Below, in pieces: positions 49,188 through 58,275 of a stretch of 64,000 nt of DNA. Every line of letters begins with the position of its first letter. The first letter of the stretch is position 1. A program made the translations under genes and the position numbers. The DNA comes from Brevibacterium epidermidis NBRC 14811. GTDB taxonomy: Bacteria; Actinomycetota; Actinomycetes; Actinomycetales; Brevibacteriaceae. The DNA is taken from the NCBI RefSeq assembly GCF_001570805.1, contig NZ_BCSJ01000003.1, positions 124,001 to 188,000 on the forward strand, in the 5' to 3' direction. The notes below the pieces were generated by a model. That model was not told the DNA's origin. It saw only the letters and a list, made by a program, of their open reading frames with translations, and did no database searches.

Positions 49188-50200
49188 GAACGACGACGGC
49201 GCGGGCCTATCCGAACATCGCCCTGGTCAAGTACTGGGGCAAGGCCGATGAGGAGCTCATCCTGCCCGCTGCGGGCAGCCTGTCGCTGACCCTCGACCAC
49301 TTCGAGACCACAACCACCGTGGTGCCCGCTCCGGACGCGTCCTCCGATGTCCTCGAACTCGACGGCACCCTCGCCGATGCCGGTCAGACGGACCGGATCT
49401 CCACCTTCCTCGACCATGTCCGCGCTCTGGCCGGACGAGATGACCGGGTCCTCGTCCGGTCCCGCAACTCAGTGCCCACGGGTGCCGGCCTGGCCTCCTC
49501 GGCGTCGGGATTCGCGGCTCTGGCCACAGCGGCCGCCGCGGCGTTCGACCTCGATCTCGATCCGAAGGACCTCAGCCGTCTGGCACGCCGCGGTTCAGGC
49601 TCGGCCTGCCGCTCGATTCCCGACGGAATCGCCGTCTGGCATGCCGGCGACGATGCCTCCTCCTTCGCCGAGACGGTGCCCGCCCCGGATATGCGGATGA
49701 TCATCGTCACCGTCAACCGGGCCCGGAAGGCCGTGTCCTCCCGCGAGGCCATGCGCCTGACCGCCGCCACCTCTCCCTTCTACTCCGGCTGGGTGTCCTC
49801 GACCGAGGACTATCTGGAGCAGATGGTCGCCGCCTGCGCCGCCGGGGACTTCACCCGCATCGGTGAGATCACCGAATCCCACGCCCTGCGCATGCACGGC
49901 CTCATCCAGTCCACCGTGCCGCCGATCCGCTTCCTCAACCCGACCAGCCACGCGATCTTCGACGCCGTGGCCGAGGCCCGCGAGAACGGGATCGAAGCCT
50001 ATTCCACAGCCGATGCCGGCCCGAACGTCGCCGTCATCGTCCGCCCCCATGACGCCGAGGCGCTGGCCGAGAAGCTCTCCGGCTTCGGCGACGTCCGCGT
50101 CGTGGGCCCCGGACCGGGAGCCCACCTGCTCACCGCCGATGACGAAGTCCCGCCCGCAGACGCAGCAACCACGGCTGCGGGTGAAGGCAGCCGGGCATGA
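49184..50200 (+). CDS. mvaD: Diphosphomevalonate decarboxylase
   Basis: The 338-residue GHMP-fold enzyme converts mevalonate 5-diphosphate to isopentenyl diphosphate with ATP. It begins ARAYPNIALVKYWGKADEEL, the family's defining sequence, has PTGAGLASSASGFAAL for phosphate binding, the SGSACRS substrate loop and the catalytic Asp in STADAGPNVAV. It starts within the mvk stop (ATGA) and is itself coupled to the phosphomevalonate kinase by 4 nt. The C-terminus is a short Ala-rich tail. Confidence 0.93.
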   Translation: MRTTTARAYPNIALVKYWGKADEELILPAAGSLSLTLDHFETTTTVVPAPDASSDVLELDGTLADAGQTDRISTFLDHVRALAGRDDRVLVRSRNSVPTGAGLASSASGFAALATAAAAAFDLDLDPKDLSRLARRGSGSACRSIPDGIAVWHAGDDASSFAETVPAPDMRMIIVTVNRARKAVSSREAMRLTAATSPFYSGWVSSTEDYLEQMVAACAAGDFTRIGEITESHALRMHGLIQSTVPPIRFLNPTSHAIFDAVAEARENGIEAYSTADAGPNVAVIVRPHDAEALAEKLSGFGDVRVVGPGPGAHLLTADDEVPPADAATTAAGEGSRA

Positions 50201-51336
50201 TCGAGACCCGGGCCCCCGGCAAGCTGTTCATCGCCGGCGAGTACGCCGTCGTCGAACCCGGACAACCCGCCGTCCTCATCGCCGTCGACCGGTGCATCAC
50301 CGTGCGGCTGACCGAGAGCGAAGGCGCCGGCCGCATCCATTCGAGCGAATACGGCCAGGCTCCCGTCATCTGGCGGCGCGAAGACGATGGTGAGCACATC
50401 ATCGTCGATGAGCGTCCCTTCGACTATGTGCTCTCGGCGATCTCCACCGTCGAAGAGCTGCGCTCCGGCCGCGGTGCCCGCCCCCGCTACTTCGATCTCG
50501 AGATCTCCAGCGAACTCAATGACGCCGACGGGCGGAAGTTCGGTCTCGGTTCCTCAGCGGCGGTGACCGTGGCGACGATCGCCGCTCTCGATGAGTTCTA
50601 CGAACTCGGCCTCACCCTCACCGAACGCTTCAAACTCGCGGTCCTCGCGACCATCGCGATCTCCACGAAGGCCTCCGGCGGCGATCTTGCCGCCAGCACC
50701 TTCGGCGGTTGGATCCGCTACTCCTCCCCGGACCGTGCTGCCCTGCACGCTCACCGCGAAGCCCACGGGGTCGTCTCCGCCATGACCTGCGCAGAATGGG
50801 CCGGCTGCTCGGCCAGGCGCGTCACCCCGCCGAGCTCGGTCGACCTCCTCGTCGGCTGGACCGGGTCACCTGCCTCGACCGAACATCTCGTCAAACGCGT
50901 GCACACCCCGAGTGAGCGAACGGACGAATCCTCTGCCGAGTACTCCGAGTCGACCCCTGCACCGGAGAAGCCCCGCCCGCTCGTGTCCTTCGCCGCGGAG
51001 TCCCATACTCTCGTCGACGATCTCGTGGCTGCCTTCGATGCCGACGACGCCGAGGCCGGTATGACCACGATCCGCTCAGTGCGCGCCCTGCTGCAGCGTT
51101 TGAGCGACTCGACGGGCAGCCTCATCGAAACCGAAGCCCTGCACGATCTGTGCGAGATCGCCGAGACCCACGGTGCCGCCGCGAAGCCGTCGGGCGCCGG
51201 CGGCGGTGACTGCGGAATCGCCCTCGCCCACTCCCACACCGAAGCGCAGACCATTCTCAGCGGCTGGGAAGCCGCCGGAATCCGACCACTAGACCTCGGT
51301 GCCCACCGAGAGGAAGGCGAGATCGATGAGTTCTGA
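50197..51336 (+). CDS. mvaK2: Phosphomevalonate kinase
   Basis: A 379-residue GHMP kinase that phosphorylates mevalonate 5-phosphate. Visible motifs are APGKLFIAGEYAVVEPGQPA (motif 1), KFGLGSSAAVTVATIAALDE (motif 2) and KPSGAGGGDCGIALAHS (motif 3), and STKASGGDLAASTFGGW supplies the substrate loop. A low-complexity insert (SERTDESSAEYSESTPAPE) occurs near residue 250. The 3' end overlaps the isomerase start by 11 nt, the largest overlap of the operon. Confidence 0.93.
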   Translation: MIETRAPGKLFIAGEYAVVEPGQPAVLIAVDRCITVRLTESEGAGRIHSSEYGQAPVIWRREDDGEHIIVDERPFDYVLSAISTVEELRSGRGARPRYFDLEISSELNDADGRKFGLGSSAAVTVATIAALDEFYELGLTLTERFKLAVLATIAISTKASGGDLAASTFGGWIRYSSPDRAALHAHREAHGVVSAMTCAEWAGCSARRVTPPSSVDLLVGWTGSPASTEHLVKRVHTPSERTDESSAEYSESTPAPEKPRPLVSFAAESHTLVDDLVAAFDADDAEAGMTTIRSVRALLQRLSDSTGSLIETEALHDLCEIAETHGAAAKPSGAGGGDCGIALAHSHTEAQTILSGWEAAGIRPLDLGAHREEGEIDEF

Positions 51337-52486
51337 GACCCCGGCATCGGTTGAGACACCGGAGGCCAAGGCCTCCCGGGCCTCCCGCAAAGACGACCAC
51401 GTTCGCCTCGCCTCGGCGCAGCAGACCGAAGGCCCCCGCCGCACCGACTTCGACGACCTCGAGTTCGTCCACCATGCGCTCTCGGGCACGAGCCCCGAAC
51501 GCGTCGACCTCAGCGTCGAACTGGGCGAGTGGACCTGGCCGACTCCCTTCTATGTCAATGGCATGACCGGCGGCACGGAGACCACGGCGAAGATCAACCG
51601 GGACCTGGCCATCGCCGCCGCCGAGACCGGTCTGCCCATGGCCTGCGGATCGATGAGCGTGGCGCTCGACGATGCCGAAGCTGCGAAGGGCTTCACCGTC
51701 ATCCGTGAGGAGAACCCGGACGGCTTCGTCATGGGCAACCTCGGTGCCGGTCGCAGCGCCGATGATGCCCGCCGCGCCGTCGAACTGCTGGGCGCCGATG
51801 CCCTCCAGCTGCACATCAACCCCGTGCAGGAGACCGCGATGCCCGAAGGCACCCGCGACTTCTCCACGTGGCTGTCCGGGCTCGAGGACATCGTCGCCGC
51901 CTGTCCCGTGCCCGTCGTCGTCAAAGAGGTCGGATTCGGCCTCAGCCGCCGCACCCTCACGCTGCTCGCCGAGATCGGAGTCCAGTTCGCCGATGTCTCC
52001 GGCGCCGGAGGCACGGACTTCCTGCGCATCGAAAACGATCGCTCACCGGCCGCTGACTTCTCCATGCTCACCGGCTTCGGCCAGTCGGCACTCGCCTGCC
52101 TGCTCGACGCCCCACCCGAGTGGACGACGGAAACGACGATGGACGACGGAGTCTCGAACCGCGTGCTCCTGGCCTCCGGCGGAGTGCGCAACCCCTATGA
52201 TGTCGTGAAGGCACTGGCCTGCGGTGCTCGCGCCGTCGGCGTCGCCGGCACGTTCCTGCAGACCGTGCTCGACCACGGTCCGGACGGGCTCGTCGACCTC
52301 GTGCGCACCTGGCAGACTCAGACCTCGGCTCTGTTCGCCCTGCTCGGGGCCGAACGATCCACGGATCTCACCGGCACGGACCTGCTCACTCGGGGCCGCC
52401 TCGGCGAGTTCGTCCGTCTGCGCGGAATCGACGCCACCGCGCTCTCGCACCGCACCGACGCTCTTTCGAGGAGGAATCAGCTGTGA
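51326..52486 (+). CDS. fni: Type 2 isopentenyl-diphosphate delta-isomerase
   Basis: The 386-residue FMN-dependent TIM-barrel enzyme interconverts isopentenyl and dimethylallyl diphosphates. Start at ATG 51326 behind AGGAAGG. Family motifs are present: RKDDHVRLA, FYVNGMTGGTETTAKIN, GSMSVALDD, LQLHINPVQE, VVKEVGFGLS and the FMN phosphate site GVRNPYDVVKALACGA. It needs no divalent-metal type 1 isomerase; a type 1 gene is not in this window. The stop overlaps the GTG start of the reductase by 4 nt. Confidence 0.94.
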   Translation: MSSETPASVETPEAKASRASRKDDHVRLASAQQTEGPRRTDFDDLEFVHHALSGTSPERVDLSVELGEWTWPTPFYVNGMTGGTETTAKINRDLAIAAAETGLPMACGSMSVALDDAEAAKGFTVIREENPDGFVMGNLGAGRSADDARRAVELLGADALQLHINPVQETAMPEGTRDFSTWLSGLEDIVAACPVPVVVKEVGFGLSRRTLTLLAEIGVQFADVSGAGGTDFLRIENDRSPAADFSMLTGFGQSALACLLDAPPEWTTETTMDDGVSNRVLLASGGVRNPYDVVKALACGARAVGVAGTFLQTVLDHGPDGLVDLVRTWQTQTSALFALLGAERSTDLTGTDLLTRGRLGEFVRLRGIDATALSHRTDALSRRNQL

Positions 52487-53586
52487 ATCAGCAGACCACG
52501 ATCACCGGGATCCCGACCACGTGGGTCGGTCCCCTGCGGGTCAGCGGCGAAGCGCTGGCTCCGAACGGCACCCACACCGAGGTGGCTGTGCCCCTGGCAA
52601 CGTATGAGACCCCGCTGTGGCCCTCCGTGGGTCGCGGGGCGTCGATCTCGCGTGAGATCGAGGGCGGGATCCGCACCGTCATCGTCGATGAGCGGATGAC
52701 CCGGTCCGTGCTGTTCGTGGCCGAATCCGCCATCGGCGCCGAGGCGGCCTCGCGCGCCATCCGCCACCGGACTCCCGAACTCGAAGCGGTCGTCGAAGCC
52801 GGTTCCAATCACTGCCGGCTCATCGAGATCCATCCCGAGATCGTCGGCAACCTGCTCTTCGTCCGTTTCGCCTTCCGCACGAATGACGCCTCGGGCCACA
52901 ACATGGTCACCCAGGCTTCGGATTCGCTCATGGAGCGCATCCTGTCGTGGAATCTCGGACTCGACTACGGGTCGGTCTCCGGCAACTTCTGCTCGGACAA
53001 GAAGGCCACCGCGGTCAACGGAATCCTCGGACGCGGACGCAATGTCGTCGCCGAGATCCTCCTGCCCCATGAGGTCGTCGAGCGCCGCCTGCGCTCGACC
53101 GCGGAGAAGATGACGGAGATCGTCATCCGCAAGGACCTCGTCGGTTCGACGATCGCGGGCGCCCTGCGCTCGGCGAACGCCCACTATGCGAATATGCTGC
53201 TCGCGTTCTACCTGGCCACGGGTCAGGATGCCGCGAACATCGTCGAAGGCTCGCAGGGAATCACGTACGCGGAGAACCGCCCCGAAGGCCTGTACTTCTC
53301 GACGACTCTGCCGCACCTCATCGTCGGCACCGTGGGCAACGGCAAGGATCTGCCTCATGTCGATGAGGCGCTGGAGCGTCTCGGCTGCCGCGAAGATCGC
53401 GAGCCGGGAGCGAATTCACGTCGCCTGGCAGCGCTCATGGCCGCCACCGTGCTCTGCGGTGAGCTGTCCCTGCTGGCCGCGCAGACGAACCCGGGTGAGC
53501 TGATGGACACTCACCGTCAGATGGAACGCAAGGCTGATGAGCAGCGCGCTGCCGAGACTCAGCGAGAGGACGGCGAGGCCGCATGA
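52483..53586 (+). CDS. mvaA: HMG-CoA reductase
   Basis: The 367-residue enzyme uses a GTG start (52483) after GAGGAGG and overlaps the fni stop. It reduces HMG-CoA to mevalonate. Catalytic pieces: SDKKATAVNGILGRGRNVVAE (Lys), the nucleotide motif NDASGHNMVTQA, GTVGNGKDLPHVDEALERLG and a C-terminal histidine region. The ATAVNGILGRGRNVV pattern resembles the class I, NADPH-using form rather than the NADH-using class II of Pseudomonas; the class call is moderately sure. No membrane anchor is present, so it is soluble. Confidence 0.92.
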   Translation: MNQQTTITGIPTTWVGPLRVSGEALAPNGTHTEVAVPLATYETPLWPSVGRGASISREIEGGIRTVIVDERMTRSVLFVAESAIGAEAASRAIRHRTPELEAVVEAGSNHCRLIEIHPEIVGNLLFVRFAFRTNDASGHNMVTQASDSLMERILSWNLGLDYGSVSGNFCSDKKATAVNGILGRGRNVVAEILLPHEVVERRLRSTAEKMTEIVIRKDLVGSTIAGALRSANAHYANMLLAFYLATGQDAANIVEGSQGITYAENRPEGLYFSTTLPHLIVGTVGNGKDLPHVDEALERLGCREDREPGANSRRLAALMAATVLCGELSLLAAQTNPGELMDTHRQMERKADEQRAAETQREDGEAA

Positions 53587-54818
53587 CTTCAGGCACTGCA
53601 CCGATCGGCATCGACGACATCGAACTGGCCACCAGCCATCATGTCGTCAAGCTCGATGACTTCGCCGAGGCGAACGGCACCGATCCTGCGAAGTTCCACC
53701 TCGGACTCGGCCAGGACGAGTTCAGCTTCCCGGCTCCCGACGAGGACGTCGTGACCATGGCTGCCGCGGCCGCCGCGCCGATCATCGCGCGCAGCGGAAC
53801 CGAGGGCATCCGCACCCTGCTGTTCGCCACCGAATCGGGAATCGACCAGTCGAAGGCTGCGGGCATGGCCGTGCATTCGCTGCTCGAGCTGCCGTCGCAG
53901 ATGCGGGTCGTCGAGGTCAAAGAGGCCTGCTATTCGGCGACTGCGGCCCTGCAGGCCGCCGTCGGCATCATCACGCGCTCTCCGGGTCAGCGGGTGCTCG
54001 TCATCGCCTCGGATGTCGCCCGCTATGAGCTCGACACCCCCGGTGAACCCACTCAGGGCGCCGGTGCCGTGGCGATGCTCGTCTCTGCGAATCCGAAGCT
54101 GCTCGAGATCGAGCCGGTCTCCGGTCTCAACTCGGCCGATGTCGATGACTTCTGGCGCCCGAACGATTCGACGACCGCGATCGTCGACGGTGCTCTGTCG
54201 GTGACCGCCTACCTCGATGCGCTCACGGGAGCCTGGACCGATCTGGCCGCTCAGGGCGGACCGGAGATGGCCGAGATCGACCGTGTGCTCTACCACCAGC
54301 CGTTCACGAAGATGGCGAAGAAGGCGCAGGTCCACCTCGCCGGCCTCACCGGTGAGGATCTCGACACGGAGATCGTCGCGGGGGGTTCCGGCGCTGCCGG
54401 TACTGACGTTTCGAACGTCGCTGCTGCCGGCCCGCGCGATACGGGACTGGCCACGAGCACCTTGTACAACCGTCGCCTCGGCAACTCCTATACAGCTTCT
54501 CTCTACGCGGGACTGTGTTCGCTGCTCGATCACGATGAGGATCTCGCGGGCAAGCGCATCGGACTCTTCAGCTACGGCTCGGGCAGCGTCGGTGAATTCT
54601 TCACCGCTCGCGTCGTCCCCGGCTACGAGCAGCATTCGCGCCGTCAGGCCGTAACGGAGGCCCTCGACGCCCGCGTGCCGCTGTCCATTGATGAGTATCG
54701 CGCCCTTCACGCCGCTGAACTCTCCAGCGCCGAGGACGTCTCGACTCCGAAGGTGACCGCGGGACCGTTCCGCTTCGCCGGAATCAAAGGCCGCGCCCGC
54801 CTTTACGAGCGCGCCTGA
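53583..54818 (+). CDS. mvaS: HMG-CoA synthase
   Basis: The 411-residue thiolase-fold enzyme condenses acetyl-CoA with acetoacetyl-CoA. The catalytic cysteine is C116 in VVEVKEACYSATAALQAAV, the general base is in the FATESGIDQSKAA segment (Glu), and YHQPFTKMAKK carries the active histidine; SYGSGSVGEFFTARVV closes the fold. It is last in the operon, coupled by 4 nt to mvaA. The order mvk-mvaD-pmk-fni-mvaA-mvaS is the one known from Streptomyces mevalonate clusters. Acetoacetyl-CoA supply (thiolase) is not in the window. Confidence 0.93.
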   Translation: MTSGTAPIGIDDIELATSHHVVKLDDFAEANGTDPAKFHLGLGQDEFSFPAPDEDVVTMAAAAAAPIIARSGTEGIRTLLFATESGIDQSKAAGMAVHSLLELPSQMRVVEVKEACYSATAALQAAVGIITRSPGQRVLVIASDVARYELDTPGEPTQGAGAVAMLVSANPKLLEIEPVSGLNSADVDDFWRPNDSTTAIVDGALSVTAYLDALTGAWTDLAAQGGPEMAEIDRVLYHQPFTKMAKKAQVHLAGLTGEDLDTEIVAGGSGAAGTDVSNVAAAGPRDTGLATSTLYNRRLGNSYTASLYAGLCSLLDHDEDLAGKRIGLFSYGSGSVGEFFTARVVPGYEQHSRRQAVTEALDARVPLSIDEYRALHAAELSSAEDVSTPKVTAGPFRFAGIKGRARLYERA

Positions 54819-54896
54819 GCCTGCTCCCCGGCTCCTGACGCCGACCCCACGTGGAAGGCCGCCAACCAGCACCATTTCGCGTTCTGCACGGTTTAG

Positions 54897-54932
54897 GGTG
54901 AGCAGCCCTGTTTCAAACTAGGGCTGCTCACC
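54897..54932 (+). terminator. Terminator hairpin of the mevalonate operon
   Basis: GGTGAGCAGCCCT (54897-54909) pairs with AGGGCTGCTCACC (54920-54932), 13 perfect bp, 78 bp after the mvaS stop. The loop (GTTTCAAACT) is itself self-complementary, and GTTT/AAAC could extend the base. No T-run follows. Confidence 0.75.
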
Positions 54933-54992
54933 TCAAACAGTGCCGTTGGCGCTGGCTACCCGCGCCAGCCGCTGAGCGGCACTCGCACCCAC

Positions 54993-55018
54993 TGCTACAG
55001 ACACGTGCTACAGACACG
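54993..55018. repeat. Exact 13-bp tandem repeat
   Basis: TGCTACAGACACG occurs twice without a gap (54993-55005 and 55006-55018), between the mevalonate terminator and the tRNA terminator. Confidence 0.85.
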
Positions 55019-55019
55019 A

Positions 55020-55065
55020 AGAAGCCCCTCACCGGACCTTCTGCAGATCCCGGTGAGGGGCTTCT
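55020..55065 (-). terminator. Terminator hairpin downstream of tRNA-Leu
   Basis: AGAAGCCCCTCACCGG (55020-55035) pairs over 16 perfect bp with CCGGTGAGGGGCTTCT (55050-55065). It lies 9 bp beyond the tRNA 3' end on the minus strand; TTCTTCG follows. Confidence 0.82.
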
Positions 55066-55074
55066 CATTCGCTG

Positions 55075-55158
<84 letters not shown>

Positions 55159-55487
55159 GAACAAGGTAAAACTCTAGCATCGGAGATGGCGAAACATAAA
55201 ACCGAGAATGCCGAATCGGCTCAAACGTGTCCACCCTCACATTTCTGCCCCGCACCGCCGCCCGCCCGCACCGTCTGCATTCCCTCGAACTTCCCTGGAC
55301 GCGCGCAGGGAATCCCGGCACAGCTTCGCCCCGCGAACACGCGTGACGTGAGTTGAGAGCCTCACCGCGTTAGGATTGGGTGTTGATGTGCCCAGAGTGC
55401 ACGTGATCAGGACCACCTGGTCAGAGCACTCAAAGACGCTTGGCGAAGAGTTCGTCCGGCAACGGCAACACCTGATGAGGAGGTGCC

Positions 55488-56354
55488 ATGGGGTTACTCG
55501 ATCGCTTCGAGAAGGGGCTGGAGAACGTTGTCAACGGCGCCTTCGCCAAGGCTTTCCGATCCCAGGTCGAACCCGTCGAACTCGCCGGAGCCCTGCGCCG
55601 TGAGGCCGACAACAAAGCTGCCGTGGTCTCCCGCGGCCGCACTCTGACGGCCAACCACTACGTCATCGAACTCTCGCAGACCGATCATGACCGGCTTGCC
55701 GGCCTCGAGACCGAGCTGCGCTCCGATCTGCGCCAGGTCGTCGGCGACCACGCCGTCGAACAGGCCTACAGCTTCGTCGGCCCCGTCTCCGTCGAATTCG
55801 CTCTCGCCGACGACCTCGACACGGGAATGTACCGCGTCGTGTCCTCGACACAGCGTCCCGACGGATCTCCTGCCGCTCAGCCCGCCAACCGCGGCGGCTA
55901 CGACCCGATCTCGCGTGCGAATCCGATCGTCGGCGAATCCCCGAACTCCGGTTCCCGGCCCGTGACCCCACGCCGCACCCCCGAACCCGCCCGTTCGGCC
56001 TCGGCCGCGGCACCGCGCGCGAACCCCGCCGCCCGTCCCGCACCGGCACCTGCACCCGCTCGCTCCATCGAAGCCAGCGTGACCATCGACGGTCGCACGC
56101 AGATGCTGCGGCAGGGCACGAACACCTTCGGCCGCTCTTCGTCGAGCTCAGACTTCGTCATCGACGACCCCGGCGTCTCACGTCGTCACTTCGAGATCGT
56201 CGTCGAGGGCGACCGTGCCGTGGCCAATGACCTCGGTTCGACGAACGGCACGTTGTTGCACGGCCGCAAACTGACATCGGCGACCCTGTCCGACGGCGAT
56301 ATCCTCCTGGCCGGAGAGGCCGAGGTCCACTACAACGAGCGGGACGCCCAGTGA
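55488..56354 (+). CDS. fhaA: FhaA-like protein, DUF3662 plus FHA domain
   Basis: The 288-residue protein has the DUF3662 domain at the N-terminus (MGLLDRFEKGLENVVNGAFA, FRSQVEPVELAGALRREADN), a Pro/Ala/Arg-rich flexible linker, and a C-terminal FHA domain with the phosphothreonine-binding residues in FGRSSSSSDFVIDDPGVSRRHFEI and NDLGSTNGTLLHGRKL. It recognises phosphothreonine made by PknA/PknB and in mycobacteria helps control peptidoglycan synthesis. AGGAGG precedes the ATG. It is the first gene of the cell-division/signalling operon and couples to fhaB by 4 nt. Confidence 0.93.
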   Translation: MGLLDRFEKGLENVVNGAFAKAFRSQVEPVELAGALRREADNKAAVVSRGRTLTANHYVIELSQTDHDRLAGLETELRSDLRQVVGDHAVEQAYSFVGPVSVEFALADDLDTGMYRVVSSTQRPDGSPAAQPANRGGYDPISRANPIVGESPNSGSRPVTPRRTPEPARSASAAAPRANPAARPAPAPAPARSIEASVTIDGRTQMLRQGTNTFGRSSSSSDFVIDDPGVSRRHFEIVVEGDRAVANDLGSTNGTLLHGRKLTSATLSDGDILLAGEAEVHYNERDAQ

Positions 56355-56860
56355 GCGAATTCACCGTCACCGTCTTCCGGTTGGCATTCTTCATCATCCT
56401 CTGGCTCTTCGTCCTCGGAGTCGCCGGAGTCCTCCGTCGCGACATCTTCGGCCCGCGGAAGGCTCGCGCCGGAAGAAAATCTCGCCGAGGCGGCTCCAAG
56501 TCCGCCCCGACGCCACCGTCCCGTCCGGCTCCCGCACCTCGTCCGGCGGCCGCCCCGGTCGCCCACGCCCATCCGGGCACCATCCGCATCACCGATGGCC
56601 CCTTGGCCGGGCAGACGCTCATGCTCTCGGGGGCACCCGTGACCTTCGGTCGGGCTCCCGACAACACGATCATCATCAATGACGACTTCGCCTCCAGCCA
56701 TCACGCTCGGATCTCTGCGAAGAACGGCGCCTGGATGCTCGAAGACCTCGGTTCGACCAACGGCACCATCGTCGACGGTTCACGCATGACCGGGCCCATT
56801 CGGCTGGCCATCGGCACCCGGATCACCATCGGACATACGACCCTGGAGACCCAATCGTGA
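56351..56860 (+). CDS. fhaB: FhaB/FipA-like membrane-anchored FHA protein
   Basis: The 169-residue protein has an N-terminal helix (RLAFFIILWLFVLGVAGVLR) that anchors it, then a basic Pro/Arg linker and one FHA domain: VTFGRAPDNTIIINDDFASSHHARIS, LEDLGSTNGTIVDGSRM. Like its mycobacterial counterpart it likely binds phosphorylated proteins at the membrane during division. It overlaps fhaA and pstP by 4 nt each. The FHA core is complete. Confidence 0.92.
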   Translation: MSEFTVTVFRLAFFIILWLFVLGVAGVLRRDIFGPRKARAGRKSRRGGSKSAPTPPSRPAPAPRPAAAPVAHAHPGTIRITDGPLAGQTLMLSGAPVTFGRAPDNTIIINDDFASSHHARISAKNGAWMLEDLGSTNGTIVDGSRMTGPIRLAIGTRITIGHTTLETQS

Positions 56861-58275
56861 CGACCGGCGGTACCATCACTCTCCGTTCGGCAGCCCGGTC
56901 TCACACCGGGCTGGTGCGTAAGAACAACCAGGACTCCGGCTACGCGGGACCCAATTTCCTACTCATCGCCGACGGAATGGGCGGTCACGCCGGCGGAGAC
57001 GTCGCCTCGGCGATCACGGTCTCCCGCCTCGCCGAACTCGACCAAGCCCCCGGAGGCGAGGACGCCCTCGAACTGCTGCGCACCTCGATCCTCGAAGCCA
57101 ATGACCGCATCTGCCGCGGCGTCGGCGAACAGCCCGAACTCGCCGGAATGGGCACCACCGTCACCGCGGTACTGCGCGCCCCCGGCAACCGCTTCGCTCT
57201 CGCCCACATCGGAGACTCCCGCGGCTATGTGCTGCGCGACGACAAACTCCAGCCGATCACCCACGACCACACATTCGTGCAGATGCTCGTCGACGAAGGC
57301 CGGATCACCCCCGAGGAGGCCGAGACCCACCCGCAGCGCTCGGTCGTGATGAAGGTCCTCGGCGACGTCGGGGCCTCCCCCGACCTCGACCTGTCCCTGC
57401 GCGAAGCTCAGGTCGGCGATCGTTGGATGCTGTGCTCGGACGGCCTGACCGGCTTCGCCGATCTCGACGACATCTCCCGCGTGCTCAAAGAGGTGTCCGA
57501 CCCCGACGAGGCCTGCCGTCAGCTCATCGACCTGGCCCTGGCCGGCGGCGGAGCCGACAACGTCACCGTCGTCATCGGCGATGTCCTCGAGGGCGAAGTC
57601 GAAACCGCCGAAGGCATCTCCGTCGGCTCCGTCCACCTCAACCCCCGCTACGCCGCGATCGGCGCGAACCCCGACGCGGCAGTCGACACCGAAGCCCACG
57701 AGACCTTCGCCGACAACGACGTGTCCGCCGACACCGCACCGATCCAGACCGTGGACGGCGAAGACGTCGAAGCCCGGGACGGCACTACTCAGCAGCTGCG
57801 GACCGACACCGCCGCAGACGAGGAGGACGACCTCGACGAAGAGGTCGAGAAAAGGTCCTATCTCGGCTGGATCATCACCGCCATTGTGATCGTCGCGCTG
57901 GCCGTCGGCGGATTCTTCGCCTATAACTACGTCAGCCACCAGTACTACGTCGCCAACGACGAGGGAAAAGTCTCCCTCTACCGCGGCCTCGACACCACGC
58001 TCGGGCCCATCGAGCTCAGCCGCCTCGTCGACACCACGGACATCGAGGTCGGCAGCCTCAACAGCTACTCCCAGGATCGGCTGCGCGGATCGATTCCCGC
58101 CGGTTCACGCGATGAGGCCGATCGCATCATCGACAATCTGCGCAAGGAATCCGATCGCTCCTCCGGCATGTCCGGCGACGTCGAGGACTCGACGAGTCCG
58201 AGCGATCCGGCCCCCTCACCTCCGGATTCGAAGTCCGCGGACCCCAGTGACGCCATCACCCGGGAGTCGCAGTGA
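56857..58275 (+). CDS. pstP: PP2C-type Ser/Thr protein phosphatase
   Basis: The 472-residue enzyme has a PP2C catalytic domain: KNNQDSGYAGPNFLLIADGMGGHAGGD with metal-binding Asp, ALAHIGDSRGYVLRDDKL, LCSDGLTGFADLDDI and GGGADNVTVVIGDV (Asp). A single transmembrane helix (about residues 337-357: LGWIITAIVIVALAVGGFFA) separates the cytoplasmic catalytic part from an external region of about 100 residues rich in Ser, Asp and Pro. It removes phosphates placed by PknA and PknB. Coupled to fhaB (4 nt) and rodA (1 nt). Confidence 0.93.
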   Translation: MTTGGTITLRSAARSHTGLVRKNNQDSGYAGPNFLLIADGMGGHAGGDVASAITVSRLAELDQAPGGEDALELLRTSILEANDRICRGVGEQPELAGMGTTVTAVLRAPGNRFALAHIGDSRGYVLRDDKLQPITHDHTFVQMLVDEGRITPEEAETHPQRSVVMKVLGDVGASPDLDLSLREAQVGDRWMLCSDGLTGFADLDDISRVLKEVSDPDEACRQLIDLALAGGGADNVTVVIGDVLEGEVETAEGISVGSVHLNPRYAAIGANPDAAVDTEAHETFADNDVSADTAPIQTVDGEDVEARDGTTQQLRTDTAADEEDDLDEEVEKRSYLGWIITAIVIVALAVGGFFAYNYVSHQYYVANDEGKVSLYRGLDTTLGPIELSRLVDTTDIEVGSLNSYSQDRLRGSIPAGSRDEADRIIDNLRKESDRSSGMSGDVEDSTSPSDPAPSPPDSKSADPSDAITRESQ

